DNA from: Bdellovibrionales bacterium CG10_big_fil_rev_8_21_14_0_10_45_34
GTDB lineage: Bacteria > Bdellovibrionota > Bdellovibrionia > Bdellovibrionales > 1-14-0-10-45-34
NCBI GenBank assembly: GCA_002778785.1
Contig: PEZS01000006.1
Span: forward strand, 76,518-140,517
Length of the DNA: 64,000 bases
Direction: 5' to 3'
The position numbers and the translations under genes are program-made. This document shows positions 26,329 to 35,248 of this stretch, one piece after another (the stretch's first letter is position 1; every line of letters starts with the position of its first letter). The notes beneath the pieces are model-generated. The model had not been told where the DNA came from, did no database searches, and worked only from the letters and a program-made list of their open reading frames with translations.

Positions 26329-27258
26329 TTGAGACTATTTAAATCGATCTTAGCCGTCTTTATATTGTTGGCAGCATTATGGGGGGCACTCTTTTCAGTC
26401 TCGGAGATGCGCCTCTCAGAAAAGCTGGGCGAGGTCACCGCAAAGGCCGCAGAAAAAGCCACAGAGAAAGCCACAGAGAAAAACCCAGACACGATCTCGC
26501 CACCAAAGTCTGAGAGGGGTTTTTATTCAAAAGCAGAGAAGAGTTCAGCGGAGCCTAGATGGGTTGCGATGGGGCCGGCAGAACTATCCGTTTGGCCTTC
26601 GCAGACGAAGGTCCAGTACGAATCTGTGCTAGAGGCCGATCCCCAGGCCATATTGTATGCGAGAGTTAGAACAACAAGCGATGGTGTGCCGGTTTTGTTT
26701 GCTCCTGACTCCTTGGAGGCAATTTCCGGCAAAAAAGAATTCGTTTTCAATTACGATTATGAGGAATTTCGGCAGCAGCCGGGCTTAAGTACAATTCTGA
26801 CTGTGGAGGAGTTCAACGAGATCTTTGGCGCATCCGAAGCTGTTTTTGAGTTAATGGATTCTCATCTTCAAACCCTAAAGCTTCTCGAATCGGTTTTAGC
26901 GAAGCGTCACTCAGACGTGCGTTTTTGGGTAACTTCTCCACATGCGCGAACCGCAGAAGAAGTTTCACATACGCTGGGGCCGTCGAAGTTGGTCATTCCA
27001 ACCGACAAGCTTAAGTTACTGAGGATGTTAGACACTCTCATGCTGAGCGGCCTACTGAATATTGAGGGGTACGCGATCACCTCGCCGCTTCGAGAAGGAA
27101 AAGTTCAATTGGTAACAGATTCTGTTTTAAGCTCGCTAGCTCGTCGAGGCATAGCATGGTGGGCAAGGGTAGATTCGAATGCAGAATATGAAACGGCGCG
27201 AGATCTCGGCGCCAAGGCCATTATGTCTCGAGAAAAGTTTGGCAATTTAGCGAAATAA
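26329..27258 (+). CDS. Secreted GDPD-fold protein lacking catalytic residues
   Basis: The 309-residue protein starts at TTG with TTGGGGA upstream, carries an N-terminal membrane segment (FKSILAVFILLAALWGALF) and a short Ala/Glu/Lys repeat (AEKATEKATEK) before the main domain. The domain follows the glycerophosphodiester phosphodiesterase TIM barrel. ILYARVRTTSDGVPVLFAPDSLE aligns with the family block (E-x-D-V-x-x-T-x-D-G-x-x-V-x-x-H-D), and the C-terminal WWARVDSNAEYETARDLGAKAIMS matches the closing strand. The family's Glu and Asp are replaced by Tyr110 and Arg112, and His-Asp by Ala-Pro (125-126), so it is probably not an active GDPD. It lies between the suf regulator (divergent) and tolQ. 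A binding or structural role at the membrane is inferred. Confidence 0.72.
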   Translation: MRLFKSILAVFILLAALWGALFSVSEMRLSEKLGEVTAKAAEKATEKATEKNPDTISPPKSERGFYSKAEKSSAEPRWVAMGPAELSVWPSQTKVQYESVLEADPQAILYARVRTTSDGVPVLFAPDSLEAISGKKEFVFNYDYEEFRQQPGLSTILTVEEFNEIFGASEAVFELMDSHLQTLKLLESVLAKRHSDVRFWVTSPHARTAEEVSHTLGPSKLVIPTDKLKLLRMLDTLMLSGLLNIEGYAITSPLREGKVQLVTDSVLSSLARRGIAWWARVDSNAEYETARDLGAKAIMSREKFGNLAK

Positions 27259-27393
27259 CTTCGCCTCCTCTTTTGCGACAACGAGCAACGCAGCAATTCA
27301 TTTTGTTGCGTCTGCAGAGTAGTTTGGACGAAATGGCAACAGTTCTCAGAATCGCACTTGAAAGTCTTTCCTACAGACAATAGCCTAGAGAGC

Positions 27394-28104
27394 ATGAATA
27401 AAGCACAAATGGCCATGGACTACTCAGTTTGGGATTCCCTGCTTCACGCAAGTCTCGTTGTACAATTAACTTTGCTAACACTTGCGATTATGTCAGTGAT
27501 TTCTTGGGCAATATTTTTTGCTAAAAGAAAACAATTGGATACTGCCGAAGAAGGAAACACGCTATTTTCTGACTTGTTTTGGAAGGCCCGATCCTTAGAT
27601 GAAGTTGACGAAAAAGCGGATCGATTTGCTACGAGTCCGATTGCAAAGATGTTCAAATCTGGCTTTAGCGAGTTGAATCGTCTTGCGGATTCAAAAGGGG
27701 ATTCTACCAAGACATCTGTACCTAAGTTAACTGGCTCAGACAACGTGGCACGTGCGCTCACAAGATCAATGGATATTGAAATTTCTAATTTAGAAAAGCG
27801 CCTAAGTTTTCTGGCGACGACTGGAAGCACGGCCCCTTTTATTGGTTTGTTTGGAACCGTTTGGGGAATCATGTCTGCGTTTCACAATATTGGAAAGACC
27901 GGAGCCGCCAGTCTGGCAGTTGTGGCACCGGGAATTTCTGAAGCGTTGGTGGCTACGGCAATTGGACTCGCGGCAGCCATTCCGGCCGTGGTGACGTACA
28001 ACCATTTCGTAGCGCGGCTGAAAAGAATTGAGCTTCAAATGTCTAATTTTTCTTCTGACTTTCAAAACATTGTTCGCCGTAATTTCTTTGTGGACGAGAA
28101 GTAA
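27394..28104 (+). CDS. tolQ: Tol-Pal system proton channel TolQ
   Basis: TolQ with TolR forms the ion-driven motor that energises TolA to constrict the outer membrane at division. The ATG at 27394 (AGAGAG just upstream) gives 236 residues; a TTG at 27358 would add 12 less plausible residues. Membrane segments are at about 20-40, then after a cytoplasmic loop STAPFIGLFGTVWGIMSAFHNIG and APGISEALVATAIGLAAAIPAVVTYN, the characteristic TolQ/ExbB blocks. The gene lies 3 bp before tolR, within a tolQ-tolR-tolA-tolB cluster. ExbB is the alternative, but the tolB partner decides. Confidence 0.93.
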   Translation: MNKAQMAMDYSVWDSLLHASLVVQLTLLTLAIMSVISWAIFFAKRKQLDTAEEGNTLFSDLFWKARSLDEVDEKADRFATSPIAKMFKSGFSELNRLADSKGDSTKTSVPKLTGSDNVARALTRSMDIEISNLEKRLSFLATTGSTAPFIGLFGTVWGIMSAFHNIGKTGAASLAVVAPGISEALVATAIGLAAAIPAVVTYNHFVARLKRIELQMSNFSSDFQNIVRRNFFVDEK

Positions 28105-28107
28105 GCG

Positions 28108-28530
28108 ATGGGAATGAGTGCTTCAGGAGGCGGAAAATCCAGAGTGACTATCAACGAGATCAACGTGACTCCTCTCGTAGATGTCATGCTTGTTTTGTTG
28201 ATTATTTTTATGGTCACGGCTCCGATGATGCAGCAGGGGATTGAAGTAGATCTTCCAGAAACAGCGAATACGGGCGTGACTGTTAACGATGAACCGTTTG
28301 TGCTTGTTGTGCAAAGTAACGGACGGATCCTTGCCGGTGAAGCTCACATAGAGATCGGGCAGCTCCGAAAAAAGCTTGCGGCTATATTTGCCACAAGAAA
28401 AAATAAGCAGGTTTACCTTCAAGCTGATCGTAAAGTTGACTATGGCGTAGTGGCAGAAGTGATGGGCGAAATTAAGTCTGCCGGGATTTCACAGATTGGA
28501 CTCATCACACTTCCGAAGACAGATTTATAA
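28108..28530 (+). CDS. tolR: Tol-Pal system protein TolR
   Basis: This 140-residue protein has a single membrane helix, VDVMLVLLIIFMVTAPMM, whose first Asp is the proton-binding residue conserved in TolR/ExbD. The periplasmic part (QGIEVDLPETANTG, QLRKKLAAIFATRKNKQVYLQADRKVDYGVVAEVMGEIKSAGI) is standard for the family. It couples proton flow through TolQ to TolA. It begins 3 bp after tolQ. The stop lies 25 bp before the chosen tolA start. Confidence 0.94.
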   Translation: MGMSASGGGKSRVTINEINVTPLVDVMLVLLIIFMVTAPMMQQGIEVDLPETANTGVTVNDEPFVLVVQSNGRILAGEAHIEIGQLRKKLAAIFATRKNKQVYLQADRKVDYGVVAEVMGEIKSAGISQIGLITLPKTDL

Positions 28531-28555
28531 GGACCAACTAAAAGGCGCAGGAGAA

Positions 28556-29305
28556 ATGCCATTGTCACAATCTTCACCTCTAGCTACTGAGCACGGGGAT
28601 GAAAAGTTTCAAAAGTATATTGGTTACTCCTTGATTTTTCACGGACTTGTCGTTTTGCTGTTCACTGCTCGGGCTCTCGTGTTTCCAAGTGACGATATAA
28701 TCCTGCATCCCTCCATTCGAGTCGACATTGTTGATTTGCCAGACAAGTTGACTCCACAAGTGAAGATTGCGGAAGCTCCGCAACCTTTGACAGAACAAGC
28801 GCCGGCCCCAGTGCCGCCAAAGCCGGTGCCAGAAGTAAAGAAAGTAGAAGTACCAAAGAAAGTAGTGTCTAAGCAGAAAGAAATCTCAGAAACTGAGGCT
28901 GCACTACAAAGATTAAAGGCATTGGAGTCGATTGAGAATGAAGTCAAATCTGTCAACAAACCTAAAGCTGTGCAGGCGAAGGGCCAAACGCTGAGCAAAG
29001 GTAATCAGCTGAAAGGGCTCGCTAAGCTTGAGCATGATCAATATATTTCTGATTTAGAATCCCATATTAAATCAAACTGGGTGCTCCCGGAGTGGATGGC
29101 AAAAAGTGCCTACAAATGCATATTAAGAGCAAAGTTTAATTTTCGTGGCTTCGTTACCGAAGTGGGAGTGGTGGAGTCTTCAGGAGACTCTCAGTTCGAT
29201 CAGTATGCAATTAAGGCTGTGGAGGCTTCAAATCCATTTCCGGTGCCGCCCGATGACTTGAAAGATTTGTTTAACGCACGAGGAGTGACTCTGTCGTTTC
29301 CCTGA
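28556..29305 (+). CDS. tolA: TolA/TonB-type energy transducer
   Basis: The ATG at 28556 follows AGGAGAA and is preferred to the upstream ATG at 28496, which lies inside tolR. The 249-residue product has a cytoplasmic N-tail, a membrane segment (IGYSLIFHGLVVLLFTARALVF), a Pro- and Lys-rich periplasmic arm (APAPVPPKPVPEVKKVEVPKK), a helical stretch and a C-terminal TolA/TonB domain (SAYKCILRAKFNFRGFVTEVGVVESSGDSQFDQYAIKAVEASNPFPVPP). The Pro/Lys arm recalls TonB, but its position between tolR and tolB points to TolA function. No separate tonB was found in the window, though the B12 receptor at 60081 would need one. Confidence 0.85.
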   Translation: MPLSQSSPLATEHGDEKFQKYIGYSLIFHGLVVLLFTARALVFPSDDIILHPSIRVDIVDLPDKLTPQVKIAEAPQPLTEQAPAPVPPKPVPEVKKVEVPKKVVSKQKEISETEAALQRLKALESIENEVKSVNKPKAVQAKGQTLSKGNQLKGLAKLEHDQYISDLESHIKSNWVLPEWMAKSAYKCILRAKFNFRGFVTEVGVVESSGDSQFDQYAIKAVEASNPFPVPPDDLKDLFNARGVTLSFP

Positions 29306-29484
29306 ATGAATTGGTAGTTCCGAGAAGAGGCGAGTAGATCTGTGGTCATAAAAATAGAAAGATGGCGAAAGGTCTTAATTTTTGTGCCACAAAAATGGAA
29401 GAATTTAGCCAGCGAAATTGGTAGTTAGATAAAGTGAATGTCAGTAGAGTGAGCGATAGAGCAGTTTTTTAACAGGGGGATTCA

Positions 29485-30951
29485 GTGAATTTTAATATTT
29501 TTAATAGCCTAGGGTCTGCGGCCCATTCCTTTTATTGCATACTCGAATTATTTAGGACGAAATGCCAACGGCCCGCACTTATAGCTCTTTCAACTATCGT
29601 GAGCGTTGCAGCTCTACCCATTGCAGGGCAGGCTGCGGATGTTTACATTAACGTTGGAGAGGCAAACTTCAAAAAAAGCTTAATGGCCCTTCCTGAGTGC
29701 AAATACTTAGGCGCCGCCGAAAAACCGTCGTCGGCTAAATCTATCAGTTTGGATCTCTCAAGTACGCTTCTCAACGATTTAGATTCGACAGGTTACTTTC
29801 AATTTGTAAAACAAGATGCTTACCTGGAGGACCCAGAAAAAGTGGGTCTTAAGCCAGCTCCTGGTGAAAGCAACGGTTTTAAGTATGAAAACTGGTCAAA
29901 AATCGGCACAGAATTTTTGATACGCTGTGGGTTTAGCGTGATAAAGGGGCAGATTACTTTGAAGGCTTTTCTTTATGACGTGAAAAAAGCCAAATCTATT
30001 GTGGCGAAGGAGTATTCCGGGCCAGAGGATAAAGTTCGAAAAGTGGCTCACACTTTTGCGAATGATGTGGTGGAAGGGCTTACCGGGAAGCCAGGATATT
30101 TCTTAACCCGAATTGTTGTTGGCTCAGACCGCGGCGGAAACAGCTGGAAAGAAATTTACATAATGGATTGGGATGCCAAAAACCCAAAACAAATAACTCG
30201 GCACAAGTCTATTGCGCTTTCACCAAACTGGTCACCAGAAGGTAAGAAAGTTGCCTACACCGCCTATGTCGTTCATACAAAAAGTAAAAAAAGGAATGCC
30301 GATTTATTCACCTACGAAATCTTCACTGGCAAGAGAGAGCTCATTTCTTCAAGGCCGGGTATCAATTCGGGGGCGGCGTTTAGCCCGGATGGCAAGCATA
30401 TCTTTATGACCATATCTCAGGCTGGTAGCCCCGATATTTTTCGCGTCGGTTCAAGTGGCGACGGTCTAAAGCAAATCACAAAAGGACCAGCTGGGGCTAT
30501 GTATGTGGAGCCCGCAGTGTCTCCCGATGGTAAGAAAATTGCTTTTTCATCTGATAGAAGCGGAAAACCAATGGTCTACACCATGGATATCGACGGAACA
30601 AACATGAAGAGAATCACGTTTGCGGGTAAATACAATGCATCGCCAAGTTGGTCCCCAGATGGAAAGAAAATAGCGTTTGCGGGATTTGATAAAGATCACT
30701 TTGATGTCTTCGTGATGAATGCGGACGGGACAAATATGGTGCGCCTCACCACAGAGAAGAAAATAAATGGTAAGATGTCAAACAATGAAGACCCTGCCTT
30801 TTCGCCCGATGGCAGGCAGGTGATGTTTGTGAGCGACCGAACGAAAAATAAGCAGATTTACTTGATAAATGCTGATGGAACCAATGAGCGGCGCCTCACT
30901 GTAGACAAGCACAATTATTTTAAACCCAAATGGTCATGGGTAAATGATTAA
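29485..30951 (+). CDS. tolB: Tol-Pal system beta-propeller protein TolB
   Basis: The 488-residue protein starts at GTG with CAGGGGGA upstream, has a signal peptide ending near GQAADVYI, a TolB N-terminal domain (about 50-190) and a six-bladed WD40-like beta-propeller. The propeller shows the repeated motif LSPNWSPEGKKVAYT, AAFSPDGKHIFMT, PAVSPDGKKIAFSSDRSG, PSWSPDGKKIAFAG, PAFSPDGRQVMFVSDRT. TolB links the inner-membrane TolQRA motor to Pal. It follows tolA by about 180 bp of non-coding DNA and is followed by a cyclophilin gene, with no pal in between. Confidence 0.96.
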   Translation: MNFNIFNSLGSAAHSFYCILELFRTKCQRPALIALSTIVSVAALPIAGQAADVYINVGEANFKKSLMALPECKYLGAAEKPSSAKSISLDLSSTLLNDLDSTGYFQFVKQDAYLEDPEKVGLKPAPGESNGFKYENWSKIGTEFLIRCGFSVIKGQITLKAFLYDVKKAKSIVAKEYSGPEDKVRKVAHTFANDVVEGLTGKPGYFLTRIVVGSDRGGNSWKEIYIMDWDAKNPKQITRHKSIALSPNWSPEGKKVAYTAYVVHTKSKKRNADLFTYEIFTGKRELISSRPGINSGAAFSPDGKHIFMTISQAGSPDIFRVGSSGDGLKQITKGPAGAMYVEPAVSPDGKKIAFSSDRSGKPMVYTMDIDGTNMKRITFAGKYNASPSWSPDGKKIAFAGFDKDHFDVFVMNADGTNMVRLTTEKKINGKMSNNEDPAFSPDGRQVMFVSDRTKNKQIYLINADGTNERRLTVDKHNYFKPKWSWVND

Positions 30952-30994
30952 GGGTCGATAAATCTCTTTGACCAAGCCCATCGCTTCTCGATAG

Positions 30995-31016
30995 CCTCCC
31001 TGGGATTGACGGGAGG
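30995..31016 (+). promoter_or_regulatory. Hairpin masking the ribosome site of the cyclophilin gene
   Basis: CCTCCC (30995-31000) can pair fully with GGGAGG (31011-31016) around a 10-base loop, with one extra G-U pair outward. The right arm is the Shine-Dalgarno sequence of the TTG start at 31023. Folding would reduce translation; whether it responds to a signal is unknown. Confidence 0.45.
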
Positions 31017-31022
31017 TGCTAC

Positions 31023-31958
31023 TTGAAATCAAACGGTTCTTGTTTTTCTGCGGGATTAATTGCTCGCGTAGTGCTGGTTTATCTTTTAGCCTTTGCGTTT
31101 TTTCACTGGAAGGCCGATGCGCAAGACGCTAGTGGCGGGGACAACCAAAAGCTCGATCAGCTAGCTCAAGAGGGAGTAAAGCGGCCTGACCCGGCGCAAG
31201 TTGTAGAAGAAAAAGCCAAGCCAGTGACAAAGGATGTAAAACAAAATTTATCTAACACTGTAAAAGACGCAATCGCTGAAAAAGAAGCAAAAACAGAAGA
31301 CAACGCCGACAAAAAAGTAGATAAGAACCAAGAGAGCTCGATCGTCGAATCTGGTTCTGACGCCCAAAAAACGTCAGAAAAGAAAGACAGCGAGATAGAA
31401 AAAAAGAGCGATCAAAAGAGAAAATCTAAAAAAAGAGGTCTTTCAAAAGTGTTTGCAATATTCGATACTTCAAAAGGTAAAATTAAAATTGAATTGTTCG
31501 AGGGTTACGCCCCTAAGACAGTGGCTAACTTTATTGGCCTAGCTTCTGGAACAAAAGAGTTTACCAATCCTAAGACAGGTAAAAAAGAAAAGTCTCCCTT
31601 TTATGATGGTTTGATTTTTCACCGAGTTATTCCCGGATTTATGATTCAGGGCGGTTGCCCGCTAGGAACCGGAACTGGTGGGCCGGGCTACACTTTTGAA
31701 GATGAAACGAAGGGTAACCCCAAAAAGCACACCAAGCCTGGTATTCTCTCAATGGCAAATGCCGGACCAAACACCAACGGGAGTCAGTTTTTTCTCACAG
31801 TTGCAGAAACTCCTTGGTTAGATGGCAAGCACACCGTTTTCGGAGAGGTTGTTGAGGGGATGGATGTGGTTAATAATATATCAAAAGTCTCTCGTGATCC
31901 TCGCGACAAACCGCTAGAGGATGTCAAACTTAACTCCGTAAAGATCGAACGAGAATAG
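31023..31958 (+). CDS. Exported cyclophilin-type peptidyl-prolyl isomerase
   Basis: The 311-residue protein starts at TTG behind a strong GGGAGGTG. An N-terminal signal/membrane segment ([19 protein letters not shown]) is followed by a very Lys/Glu/Asp-rich linker (about 35-140), then a cyclophilin domain (about 143-310). The domain has [37 protein letters not shown] with the catalytic Arg, [14 protein letters not shown] and [17 protein letters not shown]. It probably assists folding of envelope or outer-membrane proteins. It lies 71 bp after tolB, where many genomes have pal. The highly charged linker is unusual and may span or touch the peptidoglycan. Confidence 0.93.
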   Translation: MKSNGSCFSAGLIARVVLVYLLAFAFFHWKADAQDASGGDNQKLDQLAQEGVKRPDPAQVVEEKAKPVTKDVKQNLSNTVKDAIAEKEAKTEDNADKKVDKNQESSIVESGSDAQKTSEKKDSEIEKKSDQKRKSKKRGLSKVFAIFDTSKGKIKIELFEGYAPKTVANFIGLASGTKEFTNPKTGKKEKSPFYDGLIFHRVIPGFMIQGGCPLGTGTGGPGYTFEDETKGNPKKHTKPGILSMANAGPNTNGSQFFLTVAETPWLDGKHTVFGEVVEGMDVVNNISKVSRDPRDKPLEDVKLNSVKIERE

Positions 31959-31967
31959 CGAAAAGTT

Positions 31968-33329
31968 CTATTTGGTGTCCTCGTAAACTCTTTGTTTGTC
32001 TTGAATAAAACTATGGACCTCTTTCATAAAAGAGAGCTTCTTGTTGTCTGCCTCAATAATGAATGACGACAAGGGTTCTCCATAGCATTCATTAAAAGTG
32101 TCTTCGCCGCTAAAGGCATTTTCTGTGAATTTAACAATCTTATCTCGGCAAATACTTTTGATGCGATACAGCCGATCGTAGGCTCGGAAGTTCCAATCGT
32201 TGGAAAAAAGTAAGAAATAAAGAACCCAAAGGGCTGCGAGACCTCGGTGCTTCAGTCTCTCGGGTAGAATCCAAGAAAAAGCGATGATCGGAACGAGAAT
32301 CAGTGGCATTGCAAACTCTGCGTATCGGGAGACTTTACTAAAATCTGATGAAAAACCTGCCCTCCCGGCCGCAACAGACGCGAGAGTCGCTAAAACAAAA
32401 CCAGTGGCCATAAACACAGGCCACCAACTATTTCGAGAAGACCGCTGGGAGCTATGTGCTGATTTGAAAAACCAAATGATCAGAACAAGAGCTAGTCCAA
32501 TCGCAAATAATGTAGAAAGTGCCAGCGACTTGATCGTCACGCCAAATCCAAACGAAACAAGATTAACGAAAAGACTCCAGAACCGACTATCCGTTGGCAA
32601 AACCATCGCGGGGTGATGGGACGGCTGCTGATAGTGTGAACTGTAAACCAGTGAAATCACAATCGCTACTAACAAAAGAAAAACGAGTTTTGTAGCGGCA
32701 GGCTTACTTTGCTCAGGGATCTGTTTGTCGAAGTAATGGGCTATTAAGATTAGCGGCAGAGCAATGGCCCAAGTTATGGTTGAAGCGAAGCTAATTGAGC
32801 AAAGAAAGAGCAAAGCGGCGAGTGTTAAGGTGCGTCTCCACTTGAGACTGCCGCTAAAAGATTTATCGCATACGTAAAAAAGGAAGATCATCGAAAGGTG
32901 TACAACTGTTTGCACGGGCAAATAGTGGTTCATATCGTTGATCGGAGACAGAAAAAAGACAGCAAACCAAAAAACAGTTTCTCTTTTCACGCCGTTTGAG
33001 TGTCGCTCGGTAAAAGAGATAAGGTAAGTTACATAAATTCCGTAGACGAGAAAGTTGAAAATCTGAAGCCACGCAAGATTCCATCCGTTAAAAAGATAAA
33101 GGAAGGAGTGCCATAACTTTGTAAAAACCATGAGGTGCTCGTTATGCGGCAAAAACAGGTGCGAAACGCTGGTGCCGGGAAAAAGAAGCCATTCATCTAT
33201 GAAAGGAACATTCACCGACGTTTTGGCTATATAAAGCCAGTGAAACAGAAAGAGGCTGCCAAAAACTAGCGGACCACTTGCGAGGAGTTTACGAAAAAAC
33301 AGATCAAAGATTTTTTTAGCGTTCATCAT
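31968..33329 (-). CDS. Polytopic membrane protein, GT-C glycosyltransferase-like
   Basis: The 453-residue protein has about 10-11 predicted membrane segments and a soluble C-terminal tail of roughly 70 residues. The first extracytoplasmic loop carries an acidic motif, VPFIDEW (Asp45-Glu46), followed by LPHNEHLM. This position and pattern resemble GT-C glycosyltransferases that use polyprenyl-phosphate sugar donors. No specific family is recognised; an O-antigen or capsule membrane protein is an alternative. It is convergent with the cyclophilin gene (9-bp gap) and followed upstream by a secreted phosphatase-fold gene in the same direction. Function is uncertain. Confidence 0.6.
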   Translation of the reverse strand: MMNAKKIFDLFFRKLLASGPLVFGSLFLFHWLYIAKTSVNVPFIDEWLLFPGTSVSHLFLPHNEHLMVFTKLWHSFLYLFNGWNLAWLQIFNFLVYGIYVTYLISFTERHSNGVKRETVFWFAVFFLSPINDMNHYLPVQTVVHLSMIFLFYVCDKSFSGSLKWRRTLTLAALLFLCSISFASTITWAIALPLILIAHYFDKQIPEQSKPAATKLVFLLLVAIVISLVYSSHYQQPSHHPAMVLPTDSRFWSLFVNLVSFGFGVTIKSLALSTLFAIGLALVLIIWFFKSAHSSQRSSRNSWWPVFMATGFVLATLASVAAGRAGFSSDFSKVSRYAEFAMPLILVPIIAFSWILPERLKHRGLAALWVLYFLLFSNDWNFRAYDRLYRIKSICRDKIVKFTENAFSGEDTFNECYGEPLSSFIIEADNKKLSFMKEVHSFIQDKQRVYEDTK

Positions 33330-33416
33330 TCACGTCCACAATTTCTCGGCCTATTTTTTACGGGCGCTTGCGTATTTTGTGCGGCGATCTGACTATCATT
33401 ACTGAATGTAAGAATA

Positions 33417-34997
33417 CTAAGGAAGTTTTTCGTCTTGAATATCCATAACTACAACTTTGTGATCAGAAATGGCCTCATACTGAGTCTCTTCCATGCCGCG
33501 AAGGTTTACCACAGTTTCGTGTCTGTGAGGCCCAAAACCAAAAATGTAGTTTTTTACAGCCGTGGGTCTTCTTGTGCGAATTGCGAATCCGTCGCTTCGC
33601 GCTGGAATTATTCTTCCTTCTTGGTCAGCCCACGAAGTCGTAAACCCTTCCTTAAACAGAGGATTTGATTTTTGGGGGCCGCCCGTCATTGCTAACCAGT
33701 TGGAGCCGCTATAATCATCGGATTTCGAATTAGGCTTTATATAGTTTCCAGGATTTGGGGCATAGAAACCACTTTCTCTAAGAACATCTATATCTGTAGA
33801 TGTAAGGCTCAAATCGACATTCCAGTCTCCACCCAAAAGCAACGTAGCATTCTTATGGTGCGGCAAACTTTGAATTCTTTGAACAATAGACATGGTAGCG
33901 GTTAGTTCTCGCCTGCGAATCTCTTGCATTCGCCTTGCCCATGTCGGATCAGGCCTTGAGCCCCGGCTCGACTTTAAATGGAGTCCACCAATTATGAAGA
34001 GACACTCACCGCTCGAGTTATAGATGCCTAAAAAAGGCGGCACTCTGTAAAACTGCGAAGCAAGCAGCTGGGCTTCTTCGCTGTCCATGCCCATTTCTCT
34101 TTCGTAAAGCGCTGACACCGTTAGATGAGCGTCTTCAAAGGCCCTTCTTCGCACAAGAATGAGGGTCTTGCTGTACTCATTTGATGAATAGGTGCGCGCT
34201 AATTGGGTCTCCATTTCATGGGCACTCAAGTCTCTGATATCAGATCGAATAAATTTCTCTTGAGGATCTTGGGGCCTCGCAGGGGGCGGCGAATTAGACA
34301 GTTTTGAAGGTTGATCTCGCAGTTGGTTACTACCGAGAGTTGGTTCCTGAGTTGCTTCATTTGAGAGACCGGTAGATGGCATTGCCGATGTGAAAGAGCC
34401 CACCGCAATGTAGTTGTTCCGAAGTTCAGTCGCGCTAAATGAAGGGTAGTCCTCTAGTTTGTCGACTTCGGAGAGTACTATTATGTCGGACTCAGACTCT
34501 AAAATAATACTCGCAAGTCTCTTAAGAGCTCGGCTCTGTGCGCCCTGTGAGGCCACTTCGTAGTTGGCAATTGGCCGCCCATTTATGGTTTTCGGAAACC
34601 CGTAACGTCGCTCAGAATTAAAATGTTGGGCATTAAGAGCCATAACCCTCATTTGGCTTTGATGTTTTTCAGGAAACTGAATTAACCCCCTGGTTGGTGC
34701 TGTTTTTACATATCCGGCCGGTGCAAAACCATGATTATCAGTTTTTTTAAAGAGCGTTATATGGGGGTCGAAAAGTCGAAAGGGATTCTGAGGTGTCTCT
34801 GAAAAGATACTGCAGACGTGGGGTCCTCGCTCAACGCTCGGTCTAATCGAGGGGACCGGCGACGCCGAGGAGGTAGCGTTTGCATGTGCCGACCATGGCG
34901 AGCAAAACAAAATACAAACAGAAAGTAGTGCAAAAAGCTTCAACGCCTTTGCGGCAAACATGTTGCTCAAAAATATTTTATGCCCCGTCTGAAACAT
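33417..34997 (-). CDS. Secreted endonuclease/exonuclease/phosphatase-fold protein
   Basis: The 526-residue protein starts at ATG with GGGGGAG 7 bases upstream and has a signal peptide ending near SAHANA (about 40). Motifs of the EEP (DNase I-like) superfamily are present in order: MRVMALNAQHF (Asn122), DIIVLSEVD (Glu177), GGLHLKS (His in the central strand), LLLGGDWNVD (the DxN pair) and AISDHKVVVMD (the SDH triad end). All key residues appear intact, so hydrolysis of a nucleic acid, phospholipid or other phosphodiester is likely. A Pro/Ser-rich insertion (about 215-260, SKLSNSPPPARPQDPQE) is unusual. An extracellular nuclease would suit a scavenger or predator, but the substrate cannot be decided. 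Confidence 0.82.
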   Translation of the reverse strand: MFQTGHKIFLSNMFAAKALKLFALLSVCILFCSPWSAHANATSSASPVPSIRPSVERGPHVCSIFSETPQNPFRLFDPHITLFKKTDNHGFAPAGYVKTAPTRGLIQFPEKHQSQMRVMALNAQHFNSERRYGFPKTINGRPIANYEVASQGAQSRALKRLASIILESESDIIVLSEVDKLEDYPSFSATELRNNYIAVGSFTSAMPSTGLSNEATQEPTLGSNQLRDQPSKLSNSPPPARPQDPQEKFIRSDIRDLSAHEMETQLARTYSSNEYSKTLILVRRRAFEDAHLTVSALYEREMGMDSEEAQLLASQFYRVPPFLGIYNSSGECLFIIGGLHLKSSRGSRPDPTWARRMQEIRRRELTATMSIVQRIQSLPHHKNATLLLGGDWNVDLSLTSTDIDVLRESGFYAPNPGNYIKPNSKSDDYSGSNWLAMTGGPQKSNPLFKEGFTTSWADQEGRIIPARSDGFAIRTRRPTAVKNYIFGFGPHRHETVVNLRGMEETQYEAISDHKVVVMDIQDEKLP

Positions 34998-35248
34998 TGC
35001 GGCTCCCCCTTTGAGTGCCTACCACTTTTTTCGGATGCAGTAGGTCAAAACACTTTCTTATGGTTCTAAAATCCAACACCCTTTAAACGAACTCAACCGT
35101 AGCGAATATAAATATGCATCAGGTTAAAGTGAAACCAATCTAAGAAACCCGGATAGGCTGCAACCTAAAATGAAACCACTCGAGAACCTAGAGTTTCCGA
35201 TGAGTTAGCACTTTATTTGAATTTTTTTCAGACTCAAAAAGCCGAAAA

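Noticed and set aside
26440-26490. Short tandem DNA repeat (about 2.5 copies of GCCACAGAGAAA)
   Set aside because: It only encodes the AEKATEKATEK linker of the GDPD-like protein; too short to be a CRISPR, VNTR locus or regulatory array with any confidence.
35050-35230. Two similar stretches (TTAAAGTGAAACCA and CTAAAATGAAACCA) in the gap before motB, considered as operator repeats
   Set aside because: Only partly alike, not symmetric, and located downstream of motB rather than at a promoter for it.
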